A stretch of DNA of 64,000 nt from Oscillatoriales cyanobacterium (lineage in GTDB: Bacteria; Cyanobacteriota; Cyanobacteriia; Cyanobacteriales; Microcoleaceae). Shown piece after piece: positions 18,705 to 27,818 of the stretch. Where the stretch lies: positions 62,001 through 126,000 of the forward strand of contig RDXX01000010.1 in assembly GCA_004292955.1 (NCBI GenBank), given 5' to 3'. Both the position numbers and the translations under genes were made by a program. Every line of letters begins with the position of its first letter. The first letter of the stretch is position 1. Under the pieces are notes generated by a model. The model was not told the origin of the DNA. It saw only the letters and a program-made list of their open reading frames with translations, and did no database searches.

Positions 18705-20819
18705 ATGAAACTTTTTGTTCCGGGTCGCCTTTGTTTGTTTGGCGAACACAGCGATTGGGCCGCCAGTTATCGCCCGCACAATCCCGCTATAGAAAAAGGC
18801 TGTACTCTGATAGCCAGTACAAATCAAGGAATTTATGCCGAAGTCAAAAAACATCCGACACACTTGATTTTGCGGGCAGCTTTAAATGATGGCACAAAAA
18901 TTGAAACTGCACTCCCGATGGCAAAAAATGCTCTGCTTGCTGAGGCCCAAACAGGAACTTTTTTCAGTTATGCAGCCGGTGTTGCCGCTCAATTTCTCTC
19001 GCACGGCTACGCGGGAGGAGTAGAAATTGACAATTATTTAACTGATTTGCCAATTCAGAAAGGCTTGTCTTCAAGTGCCGCAATTTGCGTGTTAGTAGCC
19101 CGCGCTTTCAATCGCTTATACGATTTAAAAATGAACGTCCGCGACGAAATGGAAATGGCTTATTTAGGCGAAATTGCCACACCTTCGCGCTGCGGCCGCA
19201 TGGATCAGGGTTGTGCCTATGGAAATCGACCAATTTTGATGTTTTTTGACGGCGATCAAATGGATGTTGTTGAGCTAAAAGTTGCCAAAGATTTGTTTTT
19301 TGTCATCGTAGATTTGGGCGCTAGCAAAAACACTCAACAAATTCTGGCAAGTCTGAATCAGGCTTATCCCTTTGCTGTGACTGAAGTTCAAGCAAACGTG
19401 CAGAAACATCTTGGCGCGATTAGTTCTAAAATTACGCAAGATGCGGCCGCAGCTTTGCAGCAGGGAGATGCGGTCAAACTCGGCGAGTTGATGAAAGTTG
19501 CCCAGAGGGAATTTGACAAGCATTTAATCCCCGCTTGTCCTGGTCAATTAACGGCTCCAGTCTTGCACGAACTCCTGAATTGTCAACCGATTCAGCCTTA
19601 TATTTTGGGCGGTAAGGGAGTTGGTTCTCAGGGAGACGGCACGGCGCAATTTATCGTGAAAGATGCAAAAAGTCAACAGCAAGTTATCGATATTGTCACC
19701 AGGGATTTCCCCCAGATGGAATGTGTGAAACTTACTATTAGTTCTCAGACCCATTTGCAGCCTGAAACAGAATTTAATGCAGCAACAACCCCAGAAATAT
19801 ACAGGCGGGACGCCTGTTCCACGCAGATAGAAGAAAGAAAAGATGCAGAAACCCCAGAAATATACAGGCGGGACGCCTGTTCCACGCAGATAGAAGAAAG
19901 AAAAGATGCAGGAAAAGCTTCCCGACTGCAAGTCAGAAAAGCCGTGATTCCAGCCGCTGGTTTCGGCACTCGGATGTTTCCGGCTACTAAGGCAGTGAAG
20001 AAGGAATTCTTACCAATTATCGATCGCACTGGCCGCGCTAAACCGATAATTTTGGCAATTGTGGAAGAAGCTTTGAGTGCGGGAATCGAGGAAGTTGGTA
20101 TAGTTGTCCAAAAGGGCGATCGCACTTTTTTTGAAGATTTCTTTAAAACTGGGCCGTCTCCCGAACTTTTCCAAAAACTGTCTCAGCAAAATCAGGATTA
20201 TAGCCAATATTTACAAGAGTTGGGACAGCGCGTTACAATTCTCACTCAGGATGTCCAGGAAGGGTTCGGACACGCTGTATTTTGTGCTAGAGAATGGGTG
20301 AACAACGAGCCATTTCTCCTGCTTTTGGGCGATCACATTTACTCGTCGCAAACAGAAAGCTCTTGTGCGCGCCAACTATTGGATATTTACTCGCAAGTGC
20401 AGCACAGCGTCATTGGTTTGAGGGTAACACCATCTGATGTAATTCATCACTACGGCTGTGCGGCGGGAGTTTGGCAGGAACAAGATGCTATTTTGTCGGT
20501 GACGCAAGTTTACGAAAAGCCGGATATCGAGTATGCGCGGCAGCATTTAAGCGTAGAAGGCTTGGCAGAGGATTTATTCTTATCAATGTTTGGGATGTAT
20601 GTCCTCGATCCTAAAATCTTTGATTGTTTGGCAGAACATATTAATAGCAATTTTCGAGAAAGAGGCGAATTTCAGTTAACGTCGTGTTTGGATAAGTTGC
20701 GGGAGTTCGAGGGAATGGCTGGTTATGTGGTGCGAGGGCGGTGTTTTGACACGGGATTGCCGGATGTTTACCGGCAGACTCTGATTGATTTTCCCATATC
20801 TCGGGGGGCGATCGGCTAA
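18705..20819 (+). CDS. Fused sugar GHMP kinase and nucleotidyltransferase (GalU-like), repeat-derived linker
   Basis: A 704-residue two-enzyme fusion. Residues 1-355 are a GHMP kinase with substrate motif PGRLCLFGEHSDW at about 4-16 and phosphate-binding motif GLSSSAA at 120-126; the third motif is KGVGSQGDG near 305. Residues 411-704 are a UTP-glucose-1-phosphate uridylyltransferase-like domain opening VIPAAGFGTRMFPATKAVKKEFLPI from 414, with LLGDHIY and the YEKP motif further on. Together they could phosphorylate a free sugar at C1 and activate it to a nucleotide sugar, as fused salvage enzymes such as FKP do for fucose. The sugar is not identified. The linker, about 362-403, is built from two in-frame copies of a 63-base repeat that contains a palindrome found elsewhere in this window. 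The gene lies amid glycosyltransferases. Confidence 0.85.
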   Translation: MKLFVPGRLCLFGEHSDWAASYRPHNPAIEKGCTLIASTNQGIYAEVKKHPTHLILRAALNDGTKIETALPMAKNALLAEAQTGTFFSYAAGVAAQFLSHGYAGGVEIDNYLTDLPIQKGLSSSAAICVLVARAFNRLYDLKMNVRDEMEMAYLGEIATPSRCGRMDQGCAYGNRPILMFFDGDQMDVVELKVAKDLFFVIVDLGASKNTQQILASLNQAYPFAVTEVQANVQKHLGAISSKITQDAAAALQQGDAVKLGELMKVAQREFDKHLIPACPGQLTAPVLHELLNCQPIQPYILGGKGVGSQGDGTAQFIVKDAKSQQQVIDIVTRDFPQMECVKLTISSQTHLQPETEFNAATTPEIYRRDACSTQIEERKDAETPEIYRRDACSTQIEERKDAGKASRLQVRKAVIPAAGFGTRMFPATKAVKKEFLPIIDRTGRAKPIILAIVEEALSAGIEEVGIVVQKGDRTFFEDFFKTGPSPELFQKLSQQNQDYSQYLQELGQRVTILTQDVQEGFGHAVFCAREWVNNEPFLLLLGDHIYSSQTESSCARQLLDIYSQVQHSVIGLRVTPSDVIHHYGCAAGVWQEQDAILSVTQVYEKPDIEYARQHLSVEGLAEDLFLSMFGMYVLDPKIFDCLAEHINSNFRERGEFQLTSCLDKLREFEGMAGYVVRGRCFDTGLPDVYRQTLIDFPISRGAIG
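19788..19913. repeat. 63-base tandem repeat inside the kinase-nucleotidyltransferase linker
   Basis: Two copies (19788-19850, 19851-19913), differing at one base, each encode 21 residues that begin TPEIYRRDACST. Each contains the palindrome ACAGGCGGGACGCCTGT followed by TCCAC, the REP-like sequence seen in intergenic positions elsewhere. The length is a multiple of three, so both keep the frame. Confidence 0.95.
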
Positions 20820-20858
20820 TCAGCTTTCAAATTAGAGTTTTTCCCAGCATTCGCCTTT

Positions 20859-20925
20859 AGGTACGTAGTTGCGCTTCAGCGCTCTTATATATATATAAAG
20901 AGCGCTGAAGCGCAACTACGTACCT
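20859..20925. repeat. Perfect 28-bp inverted repeat with AT loop
   Basis: Arms 20859-20886 and 20898-20925 are exactly complementary (outer end AGGTACGTAGTTGCG, inner end CAGCGCTCTT) around an 11-base ATATATAT-like loop. It lies 39 bases after the fusion gene stop and could stop transcription, but its symmetry and lack of a T-run also fit a MITE or REP element. Confidence 0.9.
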
Positions 20926-21096
20926 TGATAGCTGCCTCATCAACTCTATTCCTTGTTTTTCCGTTGTTAGCCGCCCCAAGATCGCAGCAATTGTAACGAC
21001 ATATTACAAAATGACGCTAAAGCAGCATAGAGGCTTGACAGCAAAGAATTAAGTAGCTAATCTAATATACATACCCGGGTAAGTCAATTCACTGAT

Positions 21097-21447
21097 ATGC
21101 AAGAAAAGCAAAAAGTTACACTGTATCTTCCACCTGAACTGCATCGCCAGCTCAAAATCAAAGCCGCAGTAGAAACCGAACCGATGTCATCAATTGCAGA
21201 AAGGGCAATTGTCTTCTACCTAGGAAACCCCGAACTGGTTGACGAAGTAGAAGCCTCCTACGGACAAACCCACCGGGTGTACACTTGTCCAGAATGCACG
21301 GGTTCAGTAGTAATGCGAGATGGAGAACTGGCATCCGTAACAAGTCAGCCGAGTGTATTGGCTGAGCAGGATCTTCCAGTCAAGCAAGTGTCAGGCGTCA
21401 GTGCCAGCACAGCCCAACCGGGAGAGGAAGAATTGGTTCCCTGCTAA
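21097..21447 (+). CDS. Ribbon-helix-helix-like protein with a Cys pair
   Basis: A 116-residue protein. The first 48 residues, KVTLYLPPELHRQLKIKAAVETEPMSSIAERAIVFYL, match the ribbon-helix-helix pattern: a short strand, then two helices. Next comes VYTCPECTGSVVMRDGEL, where the CPEC pair could bind a metal, although a second pair is not obvious (the only other Cys is the last residue). The rest is a low-complexity Ser/Val/Glu-rich tail. It sits just upstream of the ycf46-like gene on the same strand (56 bases to its first possible start), so it could be a regulator of that group or of itself. DNA targets are unknown. I am confident about the fold, not the function. Confidence 0.7.
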   Translation: MQEKQKVTLYLPPELHRQLKIKAAVETEPMSSIAERAIVFYLGNPELVDEVEASYGQTHRVYTCPECTGSVVMRDGELASVTSQPSVLAEQDLPVKQVSGVSASTAQPGEEELVPC

Positions 21448-21557
21448 GAATGCCTTGCTTGCTCAAAAAGCCATAACTGGAAATCTCATTCAGCAATGGG
21501 CTAATGGCAGCATTGAGATTCAGCAAAGATAGCACCGTCTCTAGTGGGTCGAGGAAT

Positions 21558-23078
21558 ATGCAAGAAGAGATCAGTATCCTAATCCAAGCTCAATATCCTC
21601 TGATCTACCTCGTGACATCCGAGGAAGAGCGGTGTGAGCAAGCAATTTCCGCAATAGCTCAAGCTAAGCCGCAGCGCCGAGTCTTTGTCTGGACTGTAAC
21701 CCAGGGCATGATAGAGTACGGTCAACCTCGTGCAAACACTCAGCAAAGCACCCTCTCGCCGCAGGCAGCTATTGAATGGGCGATTAGGCAGCGCGAACCG
21801 AACAACAACGCTACTATCTATGTATTCAAAGACCTGCATCCTTTTAAAGATGATGCAACCGTAACAAGGTTGTTGCGTGATGCGATCGCCAACTTCAAAG
21901 GAACACAAAAGACAATTATACTGATGTCTCCTTTGCAGCAAATCCCGATCGAGCTAGAAAAGGAAGTGGTAGTCTTAGACTTCGCGCTCCCAGACATGGC
22001 GGAACTAAACCAAGTATTGTCTAGCCAGTTGGAGCAAACGAAATCGCGACGCATTACCACAGAATCGCGAGAAAAACTTTTAAAAGCAGCCTTGGGATTG
22101 ACTAAGGATGAAGCTGAAAAAGTTTATCGCAAAGCCCAAGTTTCCACGGGGCGCTTAACCGAAGAAGAAGTAGACATAGTTCTGTCGGAGAAAAAGCAAT
22201 TAATTCGGCGCAACGGCATTCTAGAGTTTGTAGAAGAAGACGAAACCCTGGATGCAGTCGGGGGTTTAGAAGAACTCAAACGGTGGCTCAAGCAGCGTTC
22301 CAACGCCTTTACAGAAAGGGCGAGAGAATACGGCTTGCCCCAACCCAAAGGAATGCTAATTCTCGGCGTACCCGGATGCGGAAAATCGCTGATTGCCAAG
22401 ACTACCTCCCGCCTGTGGGGACTGCCCCTGCTCAGGCTAGATATGGGTAGAGTCTACGACGGCTCGATGGTAGGTCGATCGGAAGCAAACCTCCGCAACG
22501 CGCTCAAAACCGCAGAATCCATCTCCCCAGCTATCCTCTTCATCGACGAACTAGACAAAGCCTTTGCAGGAGGCACTGGTTCGGCCGACTCAGACGGAGG
22601 AACCTCCAGCCGGATTTTCGGCTCATTCCTCACTTGGATGCAAGAAAAGACTTCCCCAGTCTTCGTAATGGCAACAGCCAACCGCATCGAGCGTTTACCC
22701 GGGGAATTCTTGAGAAAAGGTCGATTCGACGAACTCTTCTTTGTTGACCTACCGACGAAAGAAGAACGCCAAGATATATTCAAAATTCACCTGTCAAAAC
22801 GGCGTCGGGAAATTTCTCGCTTCGATTTAGAGCAACTTTCCAATGTTTCCGACGGCTTTTCAGGAGCAGAAATTGAGCAAGGGCTAGTAGCAGCCATGTA
22901 CGAGGCCTTCGCTCAAGATAGAGAGTTTACGCAGTTAGATATCATCGCGGCCATTAAATCTACATTGCCACTGTCTAAAACCATGACCGAACAGGTCAGC
23001 GCCCTCCGAGATTGGGCGAGACAGCGCGCACGGCCCGCTGCGTCTTCCGTCGCTGAATACCAGCGAATGGAATTCTAA
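21558..23078 (+). CDS. ycf46: AAA+ ATPase, Ycf46 family
   Basis: From ATG 21558 the protein has 506 residues; an earlier in-frame ATG at 21504 would add 18. The N-terminal half (EISILIQAQYPLIYLVTSEEERCEQAI and VFVWTVTQGM) is the family-specific, degenerate AAA-like part. The C-terminal AAA+ domain has Walker A GVPGCGKS at about 270-277, Walker B AILFIDELDKAF, the arginine-finger region GEFLRKGRFDELFFVDLP, and a C-terminal helical lid. Ycf46 is conserved in cyanobacteria and red-algal chloroplasts; in Synechocystis it has been linked to inorganic carbon use, a point I recall rather than see. It is followed by ycf35 (23209), the usual neighbour in cyanobacteria, and preceded by a ribbon-helix-helix protein. 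Confidence 0.92.
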   Translation: MQEEISILIQAQYPLIYLVTSEEERCEQAISAIAQAKPQRRVFVWTVTQGMIEYGQPRANTQQSTLSPQAAIEWAIRQREPNNNATIYVFKDLHPFKDDATVTRLLRDAIANFKGTQKTIILMSPLQQIPIELEKEVVVLDFALPDMAELNQVLSSQLEQTKSRRITTESREKLLKAALGLTKDEAEKVYRKAQVSTGRLTEEEVDIVLSEKKQLIRRNGILEFVEEDETLDAVGGLEELKRWLKQRSNAFTERAREYGLPQPKGMLILGVPGCGKSLIAKTTSRLWGLPLLRLDMGRVYDGSMVGRSEANLRNALKTAESISPAILFIDELDKAFAGGTGSADSDGGTSSRIFGSFLTWMQEKTSPVFVMATANRIERLPGEFLRKGRFDELFFVDLPTKEERQDIFKIHLSKRRREISRFDLEQLSNVSDGFSGAEIEQGLVAAMYEAFAQDREFTQLDIIAAIKSTLPLSKTMTEQVSALRDWARQRARPAASSVAEYQRMEF

Positions 23079-23208
23079 AAGCTTTCTCCTGGTCCAAACA
23101 GGAGCAAAGGCTAGCAACAGCTAGCAGTTCGATTGAAGAGCCGCCCAGCGGCACCGTTAAATCCAGACCGTTGTTGTTTCTCTCTCAGTTTTATTAGGAG
23201 GAAATCCA

Positions 23209-23562
23209 ATGTCTCACTTTAGCACTCTGCGTACCAAAATCACTGATGCCGAAATCCTGAAAGCTTCCCTACGTGACTTGGGCATTTCAGTCAAGTCAGA
23301 AGCTGATGTTCGTGGCTATAATGGTCAGCGCGTTCGCTCCGACATCGTGGCGACTCTGGAAGGCGAATACGACCTGGGTTGGTCTCGCAATAGCGACGGT
23401 TCCTTTGATCTGATTGCAGACCTCTGGGGCGTTGCCAAAAAGCACAATCAAACTGAGTTAATTAACTCCATTAACCAGAAGTACGCAGTTAACAAGACCT
23501 TGGCAGCAGTCAAGCAGCGCGGTTTGCAAAACGCCAACGTCAAGTTGGTAGTGCAAAATTAA
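23209..23562 (+). CDS. ycf35: Ycf35/DUF1257 family protein
   Basis: A 117-residue protein of unknown biochemical function, conserved across cyanobacteria and plastids. The family signature MSHFSTLRTKITDAEILKASLRDLG opens it, with VRGYNGQ, YDLGWSRNSDGSFDLIADLWG and the closing ALAAVKQRGLQNANVKLVVQ-like strand. The translation start is strongly supported by the ribosome-binding site AGGAGGA at about 23196, 7 bases before the ATG. It follows the ycf46-like gene by 130 bases and is followed by a clear terminator (23587-23618), so it ends the transcription unit. The DUF2997 and ferredoxin genes that often follow in cyanobacteria are absent here. Confidence 0.95.
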   Translation: MSHFSTLRTKITDAEILKASLRDLGISVKSEADVRGYNGQRVRSDIVATLEGEYDLGWSRNSDGSFDLIADLWGVAKKHNQTELINSINQKYAVNKTLAAVKQRGLQNANVKLVVQN

Positions 23563-23586
23563 TAACTCTGCGTGTTTCTAAGCTTG

Positions 23587-23618
23587 CGGGTTAACCAAAT
23601 ACTGGTTAACCCGTTTTT
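23587..23618 (+). terminator. Rho-independent terminator after ycf35
   Basis: An 11-base-pair stem CGGGTTAACCA/TGGTTAACCCG with loop AATAC, followed by TTTTT (23614-23618), 24 bases after the ycf35 stop. All the parts of an intrinsic terminator are present. Confidence 0.95.
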
Positions 23619-23716
23619 AGCGAGGATGTAGAGTGTTTTTTTATCCGCTACGTACTTTTTTGCAAGCTTAAGCAGCAGCTTTTTATCTGAAAGTTGCTGC
23701 TTTTGTCCTTGACTAG

Positions 23717-24967
23717 CTAATGCTTCTGGCAAGTGTCGATCGTTTGTTGATAAATTTCAATCATGCGATCGACTTTGCGTTCCCAGTCAAAATGCTCCCG
23801 AACCCGCTCCCATCCCGCCCTACCCATACTCTGTCGCATCTCCTGCGACTGAGCGAGCTTCAGCATAGCGTCAGTCAGTCCCTTGACAAAGCCTTCTTTA
23901 GAAGCTGGTTCTACTAAAATACCGCAACTGGAATCTATATAATCCATCGGGCCGCCCCAATTGGTGGCAATGACGGGCAAGCCGACGGCCATTGCTTCCA
24001 TTACCACGGCTCCCCCAGGCTCCCGCAAACTCGGCAGCACCAGTACATCGGCTTGTTGCAGTTTGAGAGCGCATCGATCCTGAGACAACCAGCCACTAAA
24101 TACAACCCTGGCCTCCTGGCCTAAACGAGCTGTTTGAGCTTCGAGTTCCCCTCGCATCTCCCCATCGCCGATGATTTCCAAAACAGCATCCGTTTGAGCG
24201 GCGACGGCTCTGAAGGCTTCTAGCAGCAAGTCTACCCCCTTCCAGTCTGCCAGTCGCCCCAAGAAAACAAAATGGATTTGTTGATTAGGCTCCTTTGATG
24301 CCATAGATTCCGATCGCCACACCGATAAATCCACGCCGTTTTCCACAAGTTCGATGATTTTACCCTGCACCCCCGCCGGAAGTGCCTGCTTCGTGCGATC
24401 GTTTGCCACTAACACCGTCTCTGCTTTGATTTTACCGGGCAAAAGACGGTTGAACAAGTTGACGAACTGATAACCGATCTCGATTAAAATATCTACTGAA
24501 CGGTTTTGGCGCGATCGAAATGCCAAAGGAAATTTAACCGCCGTATTCAGTGGCCCCATAACTACCGGCACCCCTAAGGCGAACATCAGGGACGGAAATT
24601 TTGCCGAAACTGGTGTCGGCTCGTGAACAATATCAATCTGTTTTTCGCTCACCAGCCGATCGACAATACCGCGCTGTAGCACTTGGGTGTATAGGTGACT
24701 GAGCAGCCCTAAAGTAGGCGCACCTAACCTTGGAGGCAAGAATCGCCCGCAATTGTTAAGCAGCCGATGCACCCATGTGTCGGGTACAAAGCGCATTCGA
24801 TCGCATTCTTCTGGAAACAGCGCTTCGAGTTCAGCTTGAGTGCGCCCGTGTACCACTAACCATGTCTCTATTTGGCGGGATCGAAGTATTCGGAAGTAGT
24901 GCACCGGCAGCAATGACTCTCCACCGAATTTGTTAGAGGCATTTTCAGCAACAATTACAATTCGCAT
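23717..24967 (-). CDS. Family 4 (GT-B) glycosyltransferase
   Basis: A 416-residue GT-B enzyme of the GT4 group. The donor-binding C-terminal half contains HFVFLGRLADWKGVDLLLEAF, ADVLVLPSLREPGGAVVMEAMAVGLPVIATNWGG (the EX7E region with Glu residues) and GILVEPASKEGF. The N-terminal half has the acceptor region LVSEKQIDIVHEPTPVSAKFP. It is likely cytosolic or membrane-associated and adds a hexose to a lipid-linked or extracellular glycan. It resembles the next gene (25110-26402) in order of motifs and is in the same orientation, and both carry the REPGGAVVMEAMA/REFGGAVVMEAMA block, so they may be related by old duplication. Donor sugar unknown. Confidence 0.9.
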   Translation of the reverse strand: MRIVIVAENASNKFGGESLLPVHYFRILRSRQIETWLVVHGRTQAELEALFPEECDRMRFVPDTWVHRLLNNCGRFLPPRLGAPTLGLLSHLYTQVLQRGIVDRLVSEKQIDIVHEPTPVSAKFPSLMFALGVPVVMGPLNTAVKFPLAFRSRQNRSVDILIEIGYQFVNLFNRLLPGKIKAETVLVANDRTKQALPAGVQGKIIELVENGVDLSVWRSESMASKEPNQQIHFVFLGRLADWKGVDLLLEAFRAVAAQTDAVLEIIGDGEMRGELEAQTARLGQEARVVFSGWLSQDRCALKLQQADVLVLPSLREPGGAVVMEAMAVGLPVIATNWGGPMDYIDSSCGILVEPASKEGFVKGLTDAMLKLAQSQEMRQSMGRAGWERVREHFDWERKVDRMIEIYQQTIDTCQKH

Positions 24968-25109
24968 AACTTGTTTTCCACCCCATAAAGAGATTTATCT
25001 ACTAAGCTGTTGTGCATTTAAATTGTATATTTCGGTTTGCGAACAAAAATCTTCAATCCGCTGCCCTTCTAACCCTCAATTACCATACACAATCTAGATG
25101 CACAACAGC

Positions 25110-26402
25110 TTATTTAGAGCGAGCGGTACTTTTAGCGTCAATCATTTTATGATAAATTTCAAGAATTTTTTCTGCCTTTGGCTCCCATGTAAATTCTTTC
25201 GCTTTTTCGATACACTTAGCTGACATAACTTGCCGCAAGCGATCGTCTTCGACCAAAATCTGAATTTTATTTGTTAACTCCTGAGTAAGATACTCTCTAG
25301 AAGTTGGCTCTATTTTAAATCCAGTTTCTTCAGTCACGTATTCGGCTATACCGCCATTGTTTGGTACAATACAAGGCAACCCACAAGCCATAGCTTCCAT
25401 TACCACTGCGCCGCCAAATTCCCTAATCGAAGGGAAGCAAAAAATATCCGCTTGCTGGTAATAGTCAAGTGTTTCTGCTTGACCTACCCAACCAGCAAAC
25501 TTAACTTTTTCTCCTAAGTTAAGCTTCTCTACTTGAGATTCTAATGCTTTTCTTTCTTGCCCGTCACCTACTATTGTTAATTGAACTTTTTCTTTAATTT
25601 TTGGTTCTAGTCTATTCACAGCTTCGATGAGAATGTCAGCACATTTGTAAGGAACCAATCGACCTACAAAAAGTAAATTTATCTGGCCACCCTTTTTTGT
25701 TTTTGGTTCTTGTTTTAAGAAACTACTGGCAATACCATTTTCGTAAAATAGTTGAATTCTCTGGTCTGGTATCGCAAACAAATCTTTGAGCATATTTAAG
25801 GTATATGTTGAACCTGCCAAAATTTGGTCTGCTTTTTTGTAAGTTTCTACATAACCTGGAATTAAGGCTCGACCAACTGCCCTCAAAAAGTTGAATTGAG
25901 CAAATTCTTGTTTGGCAGTTTCTTGAAAGCCTGGTGGAAAAGGAATGCCTCCATTGACTGGGCCTAGCAGAAAAGGAGTGTTTTGGCAGGCGCTGACTAC
26001 CTTAAACGGATACCGCGGCATCATCGGGGTAATTGCATGAACTATGTCATAATCTCCCTTGAGAATTTTGGAGTGAAATTTTTGATATACTTGCTGATTA
26101 AATTCTTCATAAATTGGGTAGCTCAAAGCATTATACAGTGGCCAATTTATTTTACCATTCGCGGTAATTTTTTCTACTACTTTGTAATACTGCGTAGCAA
26201 TCTTTCCTTCTTCAATATAAAAAACTTTTTCGTATTCAGGGTGTTTTTGAATAGCGGATTTATTTCTAGCATGGGTGACAAGTGTTGCATCAACTAGCTT
26301 GCTAATTTGTTCAACAAAATTGTACCCCACCAAAGGTACAGAAGCCCATTCAGGATTGCACTGCTCTACAATTAGTAAAACTTTTAATTTTTGGTCGTTC
26401 AT
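25110..26402 (-). CDS. Family 4 (GT-B) glycosyltransferase
   Basis: A 430-residue GT4 enzyme. Key segments are NLLFVGRLVPYKCADILIEAVNRL, VKFAGWVGQAETLDYYQQADIFCFPSIREFGGAVVMEAMACGLPCIVPNNGG and GFKIEPTSREYL, which together form the nucleotide-sugar site. The N-terminal half has HAITPMMPRYPFKVV and FLLGPVNGGIPFP, typical of a subgroup seen in cyanobacterial surface polysaccharide clusters. Its base composition is more AT-rich than that of its neighbours (many AAA, TTT and ATT codons), which may reflect separate acquisition. It is followed in the same direction by another GT4 gene after a spacer of about 140 bases. Confidence 0.9.
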   Translation of the reverse strand: MNDQKLKVLLIVEQCNPEWASVPLVGYNFVEQISKLVDATLVTHARNKSAIQKHPEYEKVFYIEEGKIATQYYKVVEKITANGKINWPLYNALSYPIYEEFNQQVYQKFHSKILKGDYDIVHAITPMMPRYPFKVVSACQNTPFLLGPVNGGIPFPPGFQETAKQEFAQFNFLRAVGRALIPGYVETYKKADQILAGSTYTLNMLKDLFAIPDQRIQLFYENGIASSFLKQEPKTKKGGQINLLFVGRLVPYKCADILIEAVNRLEPKIKEKVQLTIVGDGQERKALESQVEKLNLGEKVKFAGWVGQAETLDYYQQADIFCFPSIREFGGAVVMEAMACGLPCIVPNNGGIAEYVTEETGFKIEPTSREYLTQELTNKIQILVEDDRLRQVMSAKCIEKAKEFTWEPKAEKILEIYHKMIDAKSTARSK

Positions 26403-26602
26403 TGGTTAGATTCCTTTGTTGACGATCGATGAATATTTGGAAGTTGAGTTTTGAAGAGATTAATCGATATTAAGCGTTTTTTTTTTCGATGCGAGAGTCG
26501 GCTGTAGAGGTTGATGGAAAAATCCGCCTCTACATCAACACCCGATTTGCAATTACAGGGGAGAAGTTGCAGAAAAAACAAGTTAAGTTGATGGTAACTG
26601 AT

Positions 26603-27634
26603 CTACTTAGTAGACTTAGCACTCATTGTAACTTTCTCAATTGATGGGCTTGATGTCTTGTATTCGATCAAGTTGCTGCGCTGTCTGAGCAACCGGCGTT
26701 TGTAAAACAGCATCTGACCCTGCAATTGAGGAAATCTCCCCAACACGCAAGATAATGCGTAGAGAGCAGCATCCTTTGATTTTAAGTTTTGCTGCATCCG
26801 CCGATAGATGCGGTAGCCAAGTATCGGGTAGCCCCAAAGCAACAACAGGCTCCAGCCGTGCGTAACCCACGCTGTCCCGATTGCTAGCACGGGCAAAACG
26901 AATCCCCAGAACCAGATGCTGGTGCTGTCTTTGACCCAGTGGCGTTCGGGGGTGTTTCCGTGCAACCAGGAACCTTCGGCGTAGGCATGGCCTGCTCTTT
27001 GACAGCGCTTCCACCACTGGTCAAAACGAGTCATTTGGGCGTCGTGCAAAGTCATTTCTGCATCTAATCGCTCGATTTTCCAACCATTTTGGCGCAGCCG
27101 CACGCAGAGTTCCGGTTCTTCACCGGCGATCAGTATGGGGTTGAAACCGCTGACTTGCTCGAAGGCTGATGCCCGCATCATCGAGTCGCCCCCGCAGGCT
27201 TTGGCTTCCCCGATCGGGCTGTCCCACTCAATGTCGCAGAGTCGGTTGTATGGTGTGGCATTGGGATACCGCTCGCGGCGGCGCCCGCACACTACAGCTA
27301 ATTCGGGTTGCGCTGCGAGTTTTTGCTGGGCAAATTCGAGCCACCCATCAACTATGGAGCAGTCGCCGTCTACGAATTGGACAAATTCGATGTCTGGAAC
27401 TGCTTGTCGCAGGCTGGCAAATCCTGCATTTCTGGCGCGTGCTGCTGTAAAGGGTGTAGATAAGTCGAGTTCTACTGTCTCAGCTCCGAGCGATCGGGCT
27501 AATTCCAAGCTGCCGTCTGTTGAGCCGGAATCGACATAAACTACGCAAGCTACTTTGCCGATCGCTGACAGCAAGCACGCTCCGAGGCGAGATCCTTCAT
27601 TCCGCCCGATAGCAACCAATCCAACTTGTTTCAA
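26603..27634 (-). CDS. Family 2 glycosyltransferase
   Basis: A 343-residue GT2 enzyme starting at ATG 27634. The opening VGLVAIGRNEGSRLGACLLSA, then VVYVDSGSTDGSLELARSLGA, VQFVDGDCSIVDGWLEFA (DGDC metal site) and ILIAGEEPELCVRLRQNGW (acceptor motif) define the catalytic domain. A single hydrophobic region near residues 230-260 (FWGFVLPVLAIGTAWVTHGWSLLLLWGYPILGY) suggests a membrane-anchored enzyme. It is followed downstream by the two GT4 genes on the same strand and is divergent from the GT4 gene at 27819, so the 184-base gap between them should hold two promoters. Substrates unknown. Confidence 0.88.
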   Translation of the reverse strand: MKQVGLVAIGRNEGSRLGACLLSAIGKVACVVYVDSGSTDGSLELARSLGAETVELDLSTPFTAARARNAGFASLRQAVPDIEFVQFVDGDCSIVDGWLEFAQQKLAAQPELAVVCGRRRERYPNATPYNRLCDIEWDSPIGEAKACGGDSMMRASAFEQVSGFNPILIAGEEPELCVRLRQNGWKIERLDAEMTLHDAQMTRFDQWWKRCQRAGHAYAEGSWLHGNTPERHWVKDSTSIWFWGFVLPVLAIGTAWVTHGWSLLLLWGYPILGYRIYRRMQQNLKSKDAALYALSCVLGRFPQLQGQMLFYKRRLLRQRSNLIEYKTSSPSIEKVTMSAKSTK

Positions 27635-27818
27635 AGCTTACCTCTGGAATTCCACTTGCGATCTATTATTTTAATATTTTAGTAAAAGTCAAGCTAATTT
27701 CACAATATCTTGATTCCCAAACTTTTAGCGAGTGGCTGTAGTGCGCGTCAAAGCGTGTTTAGCTTATTATATATTAAGTCAAATCCGATCCAGCATTTTT
27801 ATTTGAGAAGAGTCAACC

